From NCBI RefSeq assembly GCF_017599305.1, contig NZ_JAGFWR010000014.1, positions 1 through 64,000 of the forward strand: a stretch of 64,000 nucleotides of DNA. The letters are read 5' to 3'. Positions 39,439 to 45,781 of this stretch are shown one piece after another. This stretch comes from Micromonospora antibiotica. GTDB lineage: Bacteria > Actinomycetota > Actinomycetes > Mycobacteriales > Micromonosporaceae. Position numbers and translations under genes: made by a program. A model generated the notes under the pieces. That model was not told the origin of the DNA and searched no databases. It saw nothing but the letters and a program-made list of their open reading frames with translations. Every line of letters begins with the position of its first letter. The stretch's first letter is position 1.

Positions 39439-40875
39439 TCAGGACCCGGCGGGTTCCTCGGCCGGTCCCGCCGCCGTGGCGGCGTGCAGACCGTGCGCCG
39501 CGAGATCGTCGGCCACGGCCAGCCCGAGCCGCACACCGCCGACGTTGGGGCCGAGATCGATCCGGTCCTCGTCGTCCACGGCGAACGCGTCGAACACCCA
39601 GTGCACCCCGAGGTAGACCCGGCTACGACCGTTCTCCTCGATCATCTGCCACAGCCCACCGGGGAACCGGCGTGCCAGGCGTGGACGTACCGTGCCGGTG
39701 TTGTCCACGCTGACGCCGTTCAGTTCGTCGGACACGAACTCCAGCCCGTCGGCGAGGTCGTCCGGGCCGTGGCCGCCCCGGCCATAGAACTGGCGCACCG
39801 TCTGCAGTGCCGCCGCGCCGAACGTCGCGTGACCCGACGGGTAGGCGGGGAAGTTCGGGGTGCGGTTCTTCTGCCCGACGTTGTTGGTGTTCGGCGCACC
39901 CGACGGCAGCCACCCGATGTCGGTGTCCGGGTCCAGTTCCGTACCGCCCTGTCCGGTCGGCCCCAGCGCACTGTCGTGCTCCCGGATCCCGACCACCGGA
40001 CGCCACAGGTCGTGGCGGTACTTCTCGGTCCAGCAGAGAATCCCGCCGTCCGCCATCGCGGTGTTGACCAGTGCGAACAGTCTGGCGTTGGCAGCCGGGT
40101 CGTTGTCCCGCGCCCGGGCGACCCGCCGGACGATCTGGTTGAACAGCCGTGGTGGCGTGCCGAGGCCCTTGGCAGCGTCGTAGGCCCAGAACAGCCCGAT
40201 GCCGGTTTCGGTGGGCGTCCGCTGCGGGAACCGGTCGGGCAGCGTACCGGTGAGATGCGCGGCGATGCCCTTGCCGCGGACCTGCCGCAGGGCCCGCCGG
40301 TAGGCCCGGTCGCCGGGACGCGGCGGGCCGTCCAGACCGTGGCGGACGCCGACCGCGAAGCAGGCTGAGCGGGCACCGTGGAAGGGCGCGTAGAAACCCT
40401 GCCCGGGGCTGTCCGGGTCCTCCCGGTGGTGTTCCGGGGCGAGCGAGGGCACGTAGCCCTCGTCGCCGTGACCAGGGTCGCCCCGGCGCAGCGCCAGCAG
40501 TTCCCCGGCCACCCGCCGCCCGTAGTCGTGGCTCTCGGCGGCGTGTTTGCCGTCGACCAGCCCGGCCGCGAGGTGCCGCGCCGCGAAGTGGTCCCGCTGC
40601 GCCGGGTAGAGCGCGCTCAGCGTCGTCCGGGCCGCGCCCGCGACGGCGGCGGCCACGTCGCCCCCGGTCGGCGGCGTCGGCAGCCGGTTGCCGAGGTACG
40701 GCTCCTGCCCGCCGACGATGCCGAAGAACGCGTCGTGCATGGCGAGGTGGGTGATGGCCAGCGCCCGCGAACTGCCGAGCGGGCCCCGCGCCCCCGCCTC
40801 GGTGGGATCACCCGTCGTGTGGGTGACCCGGTCCGCTTCCAGAGCGACCTCGTTCCAGTACATGATTGGGTCCAC
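39439..40875 (-). CDS. Vanadium-dependent haloperoxidase-like protein (PAP2 fold)
   Basis: A 478-residue PAP2/haloperoxidase. The vanadate/phosphate site is complete: EKYRHDLWRPVVGI (about 280), FPAYPSGHATFGAAAL (about 345) and SRVYLGVHWVFDAF (about 420-433, with the axial His). Length and helical repeats fit haloperoxidases rather than small lipid phosphatases. No signal peptide is visible. It could halogenate metabolites or act as a phosphatase; the sequence alone cannot decide. GTG 40875 follows GGGGGAG; MYWNEV four codons later is an alternative. It is not part of an obvious biosynthetic cluster. Confidence 0.88.
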   Translation of the reverse strand: MDPIMYWNEVALEADRVTHTTGDPTEAGARGPLGSSRALAITHLAMHDAFFGIVGGQEPYLGNRLPTPPTGGDVAAAVAGAARTTLSALYPAQRDHFAARHLAAGLVDGKHAAESHDYGRRVAGELLALRRGDPGHGDEGYVPSLAPEHHREDPDSPGQGFYAPFHGARSACFAVGVRHGLDGPPRPGDRAYRRALRQVRGKGIAAHLTGTLPDRFPQRTPTETGIGLFWAYDAAKGLGTPPRLFNQIVRRVARARDNDPAANARLFALVNTAMADGGILCWTEKYRHDLWRPVVGIREHDSALGPTGQGGTELDPDTDIGWLPSGAPNTNNVGQKNRTPNFPAYPSGHATFGAAALQTVRQFYGRGGHGPDDLADGLEFVSDELNGVSVDNTGTVRPRLARRFPGGLWQMIEENGRSRVYLGVHWVFDAFAVDDEDRIDLGPNVGGVRLGLAVADDLAAHGLHAATAAGPAEEPAGS

Positions 40876-40954
40876 GATGCTCCCCCGAGGTGTGGTGGAC
40901 AGACATTTTCTCGACACCCGTACCGCATTTCGGTGGGCGGCCAGAATTTGACGC

Positions 40955-40972
40955 GCATTGTGGAGACAATGC
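40955..40972. promoter_or_regulatory. Dyad GCATTGT-N4-ACAATGC upstream of haloperoxidase
   Basis: Perfect 7-bp arms around GGAG, 80 bp upstream of the haloperoxidase start in an AT-richer stretch. Plausible operator for the divergently read minus-strand gene. Between here and 41434 I see only GC-rich filler, including three 16-17-bp repeats of GAAGCCCGGGCGCGGTC (41285-41334), and no credible gene. Confidence 0.4.
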
Positions 40973-41434
40973 CGTTGGGTGCAATTCTCGCCGGATCTGA
41001 GCTGCGGCGACGCCGGCGATTCGACGCCCCGATCCTGGATGGATGTCGACAATCAATGGTTGCCACCGGCAGCACGACGGGTCAAGCGAAAGCACTGAAA
41101 TTGTGGGCGACTGTCGGGAGTGGGCATTCGAGAAAACGGTGCAACGGAACCGGGCACGTACGTTGTGCCAGGTGACAGCCCCGCCCGGGGGTCGACCACA
41201 CGGGGCTGGGCCATGCGCCCCCACTCCGGGGCTTCCGGTCGGCGCGGAGCAGCCCTCCCGGCCGCGTCAGCCCGCGCACGGCCGGAGCCCGGGCGCGGTC
41301 GAAGCCCAGGCGCGGTCGAAGCCCGGGCGCGACAGTCCGGTGCGGCGCGACCAGGGGTGACGTGGAGGGCGGGAAGAAGAGCCTGCACGGCGGGAGAGGA
41401 ACCCGCTCCGAACCCTGGGAGATGTCACCCCCGT

Positions 41435-41458
41435 CGATTAGAATGTATGTACTAATCG
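41435..41458. promoter_or_regulatory. Operator-like dyad CGATTAG-N10-CTAATCG
   Basis: Perfect 7-bp arms spaced by AATGTATGTA, 25 bp before GTG 41483, in an AT-rich island. The size (24 bp) and symmetry fit a TetR- or MarR-type operator. TAGAAT at 41439-41444 could be the -10 box, which would put the operator across the start of transcription. Confidence 0.5.
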
Positions 41459-41482
41459 AGTTCCTGACCTGGGAGGACGCTC

Positions 41483-42127
41483 GTGACCGCGCCCGTCAAC
41501 GCCCCCCTCACGCCGTACGCCACCCTCCTCGGCTTCACCCGGTACGTCGACCGCACCGGGCCCACCAAGGCAAGCTTCGTCGGCGGGCTGCGCAAGCAGC
41601 GAGCCAGCCGGCACGGCTTCAACCCGCACGGCCAGTTCGTCAAGGCGCTCAAGGCCGACATCGCCTTCCACACCGGCGGCACCCACCTGGCCGGCGTGGC
41701 CGACGTGGTCAAGCCGCGCTGGCGTCCGCTCTACCAGGCACTGGTGCCCGGCGCGACGGCCTGGCTGGAGTCGCTGGGCGAGCCGGCCGGCATCGACCTG
41801 GCGCAGACCCGCGACGCCCTCGCGATGCTCGGCGACCTACCCGTCAAGATCAACCCCCACTTCGGCATCCGGTACGCCGACGGTCACGCCGAGGCGGTCC
41901 GGCTGCACTTCGACGAGACCCCGCCGAGCGAGGAGGCGGCGTTGGCCACCCTGCACCTGATGGCCCGGCACATGGACGCGGTGCTACCGCACGCCGAGCC
42001 GGTCCTGGTCGACGTGCGGCGGGGGGTGGCGCACCGGACGCCCGAGCACGTCAAGTCGGCACAGGTGGAGCAGTGGTTGGCCGGCGAGGCCGCCGCCTTC
42101 CGCGCCATCTGGTCCACCGCCGCCTGA
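41483..42127 (+). CDS. Conserved hypothetical protein (214 aa)
   Basis: Function not recognised. A soluble mixed alpha/beta protein without signal peptide. The central part NPHFGIRYADGHAEAVRLHFDETPPSEEAALATLHLMARHMDAVLPHAEPVLVDVRRG looks like a well-folded domain. The N-terminal TPYATLLGFTRYVDRTGPTKASFVGGLRKQRASRHGFNPHGQFVKALKADI is basic. GTG 41483 is well placed after GGGAGGA. It is controlled by a promoter with a perfect dyad and followed by a VNTR and hairpin. No partner gene is adjacent. Confidence 0.8.
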   Translation: MTAPVNAPLTPYATLLGFTRYVDRTGPTKASFVGGLRKQRASRHGFNPHGQFVKALKADIAFHTGGTHLAGVADVVKPRWRPLYQALVPGATAWLESLGEPAGIDLAQTRDALAMLGDLPVKINPHFGIRYADGHAEAVRLHFDETPPSEEAALATLHLMARHMDAVLPHAEPVLVDVRRGVAHRTPEHVKSAQVEQWLAGEAAAFRAIWSTAA

Positions 42128-42223
42128 CCCCGGGCAACGACCGGTCCGGGAGGAGCAGAGCCCGCCCGGACCGGCCAGCGCCCACCGGCAGCCCACCGAC
42201 CCACCGCGACCACCCTCCCCCGG

Positions 42224-42356
42224 CCCCCCAGCAGCGCACCCCCCAGCAGCGCACCCCCCAGCAGCGCACCCCCCAGCAGCGCACCCCCCAGCAGCGCACC
42301 CCCCAGCAGCGCACCCCCCAGCAGCGCACCCCCCAGCAGCGCACCCCCCAGCAGCG
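42224..42356. repeat. 15-bp VNTR (CCCCCCAGCAGCGCA), eight copies plus partial
   Basis: Eight identical units of CCCCCCAGCAGCGCA (42224-42343) are followed by a ninth that diverges after AGCAGCG. It is non-coding: 97 bp after the stop at 42127. The unit length is a multiple of three, which opens all frames and creates false ORFs of QQRTP or LGGAL pentapeptides. The perfect identity of copies points to recent slippage, so copy number should vary between strains. Confidence 0.95.
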
Positions 42357-42386
42357 TCCGAGCCTCGACGAGGCTCGGACGCTGCT
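42350..42386. terminator. Perfect 15-bp hairpin formed from the last VNTR copy
   Basis: AGCAGCGTCCGAGCC and its exact complement enclose TCGACGA. The left arm begins inside the ninth VNTR unit. It is the only terminator candidate for the gene ending at 42127. Whether the VNTR grew out of the hairpin arm cannot be told. Confidence 0.6.
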
Positions 42387-42486
42387 GGCTTTCACCACCC
42401 CACCCATCCCGCCGCGTGGACGTCCCCGGGACTCGACACCACGGGGACCGGCGTAGCGAGGCCGAGGATGCGGATCCCCACGGCGC

Positions 42487-42562
42487 AAGATCGTGCTCGA
42501 ACCAGGATGTAGTGGCCTCCCCGCCGTGGGAGGCCACTACATCCTGGTTGCAGCGTGATCTT
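42487..42562. repeat. Dispersed palindrome family, copy 1
   Basis: A 76-bp palindrome. Perfect 21-nt core arms AACCAGGATGTAGTGGCCTC plus C (42500-42520) and complement (42529-42549) enclose CCGCCGTG. Outer flanks AAGATC...CG and GC...GTGATCTT extend the pairing imperfectly to about 34 nt per arm. Related copies lie at 44082-44157 and 54440-54499. It lies upstream of the DUF559 nuclease gene. Confidence 0.85.
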
Positions 42563-42617
42563 CAGCCACTCGGGCCAGCTGCCTCTCGCAGCAAAGACGT
42601 CATCCGTCACCTCGGGG

Positions 42618-42681
42618 TTATCCACAGGGAGTACGGGCGAAGGGGCACCACGGCAGAGGCGGCGACGAAGTTATCCACAGG
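42618..42681 (+). repeat. Two TTATCCACAGG boxes (DnaA-box-like)
   Basis: Identical 11-mers at 42618-42628 and 42671-42681, in the same orientation, start-to-start 53 bp. TTATCCACA equals the consensus DnaA box. They lie 39-102 bp upstream of the DUF559 nuclease start, so they could also be a regulator site for that gene. There is no dnaA, dnaN or box cluster, so an origin is unlikely. Confidence 0.6.
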
Positions 42682-42719
42682 GGACAGACTGGGAGGCGAC
42701 GCGCCGGCAAGGTGGGGGT

Positions 42720-43658
42720 ATGCCGAAGGCTCCCCGTCGCCCGCCGCAGTTGCGGGGGCGCATCTTCCGTGGATCGGTGGCCGTGTCGCGCGGGCTGCTC
42801 ACCCGCAACGACCTGCGCAGCTCCGCCTGGCGACCGCTGTTTCGGGACGTCTACGCCGACGCCCAGCTCAGGGTCACTCACCGCCACCGGTGTACGGCTG
42901 CGGCCCGCTGGCTGCTGCCGTCCGGTGCCGCCATCGCCGGCCGCTCCGCCGCAGTCCTGCTCGGTGTCACCGGCGTGCCCGCCGACGAACCGATCGATGT
43001 GCTCGTACACCACAGGCGTCTGGTCGGGGGCGGACAGCCAGCGGCCGGGCAGCGACGCGGACCGGCAGTCGGCCTACGGGTGCACCACGGTGATCTCGCG
43101 CCCGAAGACGTGATCGACCAGGCCGGGGTACCGGTGACCTCGGCAGAACGTACCTGCTGGGACCTGGCCCGGTGGTGCGATGTGGTGGAGGCTGTCGTCG
43201 TCATCGACGCGCTGTTGGCCGGCCGCGTCACCGAGATCCCCACCCTGCGGGATTATGCCCTCGCGCGGGCCGGGCAACGCGGGTGGCGAGCCCTGCTCCG
43301 CGCCGTCGACCTGGCCGATCCGGGGGCCGGGTCGCCGCAGGAGTCACGGACGAGGGTCCGCCTGGTGCTGGCCGGCCTGCCTCGACCCGAGACCCAGTGG
43401 GTCGTCACGGCCGACGGTCGGTTCGTTGCCCGGCTTGATCTCGCCTGGCCACAGTTCAAGGTCGCCGTCGAGTACGACGGGCTGTGGCACAACGATGCCG
43501 ACCAGTTCCACCGGGACCGGCGTCGACTGAACCAACTGCTCGGCGGGGAGTGGATCGTGCTGCACCTGACCGCCCGGCGGCTCCGCGAGGACTTTCCCGG
43601 CTTCCTCGCCGAGGTACGCGCCGCACTACACCGTCGCGGGCACCGCTCCCGGGCCTGA
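42720..43658 (+). CDS. DUF559 nuclease-fold protein with AbiEi-like N-terminal domain
   Basis: A 312-residue protein. Residues about 15-80 resemble the winged-helix AbiEi antitoxin-type N-terminus (SVAVSRGLLTRNDLRSSAWRPLFRDVYADA...IAGRSAAVLLGV). The C-terminal 110 residues are DUF559, a PD-(D/E)xK (Vsr-like) nuclease fold: RFVARLDLAWPQFKVAVEYDGLWHN, then DRRRLNQLLGGEWIVLHLT. Active-site acids are present. No AbiEii-like toxin gene is next to it. These proteins are numerous in actinobacteria; their role (defence, mobile-element link or regulation) is not established. ATG 42720 follows AAGGTGG. Confidence 0.82.
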   Translation: MPKAPRRPPQLRGRIFRGSVAVSRGLLTRNDLRSSAWRPLFRDVYADAQLRVTHRHRCTAAARWLLPSGAAIAGRSAAVLLGVTGVPADEPIDVLVHHRRLVGGGQPAAGQRRGPAVGLRVHHGDLAPEDVIDQAGVPVTSAERTCWDLARWCDVVEAVVVIDALLAGRVTEIPTLRDYALARAGQRGWRALLRAVDLADPGAGSPQESRTRVRLVLAGLPRPETQWVVTADGRFVARLDLAWPQFKVAVEYDGLWHNDADQFHRDRRRLNQLLGGEWIVLHLTARRLREDFPGFLAEVRAALHRRGHRSRA

Positions 43659-43872
43659 TCTCCCACCACGCCCCGTCCCCCCACCACCCCACTCCCCATA
43701 CGGCCGCTCTCCGCCTCACCCCACACCCCCACACGGCCGACCGCCCCACACCGCCGCCCTTCACCACACCCCCGCCCCACACCGCAGCCCCCACCAAACT
43801 GCCGCCTCCTCCCTCCACACGGCGCCGTTCGCCGCCCCGCCGCATTCCATTCGCGGCTGCCTACCCAGCCCC

Positions 43873-43950
43873 GTGGTGGACCAGAACAACGACATGCGCA
43901 AGATCGCGGCGTGGGCGGCGATCGCGTCGTTGACCCAGCATTTCGCTGGC
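43873..43950 (+). pseudogene. Possible corA (Mg2+ transporter) relic
   Basis: The frame reads VDQNNDMRKIAAWAAIASL then TQHFAGAM, close to the CorA segment QNxDMRKISAWAAIxxxPTxxAGIYGMNF just before its first membrane helix. Similarity stops after about 25 residues, the GMN motif is absent and the following sequence is non-coding. It may be a decayed fragment left by rearrangement. The match is short and from memory. Confidence 0.4.
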
Positions 43951-44081
43951 GCGATGCGCCACCCCGCCGCGCCCGCACCCACTCGCTGGCGCACCCACCC
44001 GTGCCCTCGCGCCCGGCCCATGCCCCGGCATCCCCGCCCGCCCCTGCGTGCCACGGTGCCCGTGCCTCCCGCGACGGTCGG

Positions 44082-44157
44082 AAGATCATGCACGAACATG
44101 GAAGTAGTGGCCTTCACCGACAAGAAAGCCACTACTTCGTGGATCGAGCGTGATCTT
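44082..44157. repeat. Dispersed palindrome family, copy 2
   Basis: A 76-bp copy of the family: AAGATCATGCACGAACATGG then AAGTAGTGGCCTT pairs imperfectly with AAAGCCACTACTTCGTGGAT then CGAGCGTGATCTT around CACCGACAAG. It keeps the core GTAGTGGC/GCCACTAC and both AAGATC/GATCTT ends. It is the most degraded of the three copies seen. Confidence 0.8.
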
Positions 44158-44734
44158 GCTTGAGCCCCAGGACCCGTGGAGAACTCCCGGCGGTCGGAAA
44201 GACGCACCCGGTGCCGGGGAAGGGGCCCAGGTGCCAGGGAAGGGGCCACGGTGCCGAGCAAGGGCCCCCAGGGTTCGGGGCAGGGCCCCCTGGTGCCAAG
44301 GAAGGAGACCCGGGTGTCGGGGGGAGACCCGGGTCCGGGGAGGAGACCCGGGTCCGGGGAGGAGACCCGTCCTACTTCGGAGGGCGGGCGAGGTGGATCA
44401 GTCCGTCAGGTGCTGGCCAGAGCATCGAGGATCTTGTTGGCGATGCCGACGCGGATCTTCCAGACATCGCCGGAGACATCATGCGCCACGCTTGCCCTGA
44501 CGGATCGAGGCCCCGACGTCGACACCGAGAACCCACGGTTCGACACCAAGGAGCGACCCACGGGTAGCTACCAGAGGAACACGCGCCAGCCGAGAAGACC
44601 GCGCAGGAACGCCGCCACCTAGTCCAGCGACACCAAGAATCGGCCCACGGGTTGACGCCGAGGATCGAGGAGTAGAGAACAGGGGCTCCACACCGAGAAG
44701 CCGGGACCGGGAGGGAGCGGGGCTCGACGCCGGG
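44158..44734. other. Repeat-rich non-coding region
   Basis: No credible gene. At 44304-44369 there are three to four tandem copies of GGAGACCCGGGTCCGGGGA (18-19 bp). Around 44170-44290 CAGGGAAGGGGCCAC-type repeats occur. On the minus strand (about 44400-44550) a short frame ends DVSGDVWKIRVGIANKILDALAST, which looks protein-like, but it has no start and no recognised family. Confidence 0.5.
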
Positions 44735-45214
44735 TCAGTCCTCCGAGGCGGGCCGGCTGGCCGGGACCGTCGGCATCGGCCACTGCCCGGTCCGCACGAT
44801 CGCCGACGCGTCCAGCTGCTGGTCGGCCCAGACGTAGCTGTCCGGCAGCAGGTCGGTCACCGGCAGTTTCCGCAGTGCGTCGATCGGCCCGACGATGACC
44901 TGGATGCCCGGGTGGTAGTCGAGCAGTACCTGCCGGCACCGTCCGCACGGCGGGAGCACCCCGCGCCCCCGGTCGCCCACGGCGACGATGGTCTCCAGTT
45001 CCGTCTCCCCCTGGGTGGCGGCGGCGCCGAGGGCCACCAGCTCGGCGCAGGGGCCGCCGGTGAAGTGGGCGAGGTTCACCCCGGTGAACACCCGGCCGTC
45101 GGCGGTCCGGGCGGCCGCCGCGACGGAGTGGTTGTCGCTGCGGCAGCGCAGCTTGGCGACCGCAGTGGCCGCCTGGACCAGTGCGCGGTCGGTGTCCAGC
45201 ATCGTCGTCGTCAT
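44735..45214 (-). CDS. Cytidine/blasticidin-S deaminase-like protein
   Basis: A 159-residue zinc-dependent deaminase of the cytidine deaminase family. The active site is complete: HFTGGPCAELVALGAA (Cys and proton-shuttling Glu) and VLPPCGRCRQVLLDYHPG (two Cys ligands). The tail LPDSYVWADQQLDASAIVRTG is longer than in E. coli or Bacillus Cdd. It should deaminate cytidine/deoxycytidine in pyrimidine salvage; a nucleoside antibiotic substrate is possible. ATG 45214. It stands alone between repeat regions. Confidence 0.88.
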   Translation of the reverse strand: MTTTMLDTDRALVQAATAVAKLRCRSDNHSVAAAARTADGRVFTGVNLAHFTGGPCAELVALGAAATQGETELETIVAVGDRGRGVLPPCGRCRQVLLDYHPGIQVIVGPIDALRKLPVTDLLPDSYVWADQQLDASAIVRTGQWPMPTVPASRPASED

Positions 45215-45446
45215 CCGGCAGCCCCCCGTGTCGCGTCGTCCGGCGGTCAGCGTAGCCCGGCGACGGCCGGTTTCCCGGGCAGCGCTCCGACGGACGCGAC
45301 GACACCTAGACCGCTCGGCCCGCAGCACCGTGACCTGCGTCTCGACCCCCTCGGCCCGCAACGCCATGACCCGCCCGCACCCGTCGTCGCACAGACACCA
45401 TGACCTGCCCGGACCGGAGACACCCTGACGGTGGACGCCGCGTCGC

Positions 45447-45760
45447 GCCCGAAAGCCGCTACCCGGGGCCGCCCCGCAACAGACCGCACGGCGGATGCCG
45501 CCCGGGAGGCGCAACCCGGGACGGCCCCGCAACAAACCGCCACCGGGACCACACCCACACGGCGGACACCGCCCGGGAGGCGCTACCCCCGGGCCGCCCC
45601 CGCAACAGACCGCCGCCCGGAACACACCCACACGGCGGACACCGCCCGAAAGCCGCTACCCCCGGGCCGCCCCGCACAGACCGCCACCCGGACCACACCC
45701 ACACGTCGGAGGCGGCGCCGTAGCCCGGGAGGCGTAACCCGGGGGCGGTCCGGCGGCGGG
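45447..45760. repeat. Minisatellite with about 53-79-bp units, five copies
   Basis: Units starting GCCCGGGAGGCGCTACCC or GCCCGAAAGCCGCTACCC begin at 45447, 45500, 45571, 45644 and 45723. Each contains GGGCCGCCCCGCAACAGACC, and three contain ACACCCACACGGCGGACACC. Copies differ by small indels. The array ends about 20 bp before the hrpA start and so occupies the hrpA promoter region. All frames through it are shadows. Confidence 0.85.
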
Positions 45761-45781
45761 CTGCCTATCCTTGGCGACGAC

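Noticed and set aside
42224-42356. CRISPR-like array
   Set aside because: The 15-bp units are directly adjacent with no spacers and no cas genes are near.
41362-42456. Protein with eight QQRTP pentapeptides
   Set aside because: It is an out-of-frame reading of the 41483 gene followed by the non-coding 15-bp VNTR, whose length of 15 keeps every frame open.
42618-42681. Replication origin from two DnaA-type boxes
   Set aside because: Only two boxes, no AT-rich unwinding element and no dnaA/dnaN/parAB neighbours.
44158-44634. Frames of about 116-148 codons on the plus strand
   Set aside because: They read through GGAGACCCGGGTCC repeats and palindrome copy 2; no family. The minus-strand DVSGDVWKIRVGIANKIL stretch was considered more protein-like but has no start and a stop close upstream.
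45447-45760. CRISPR-like array at the hrpA leader
   Set aside because: The whole unit is repeated, including the parts that would be spacers, so it is a minisatellite.
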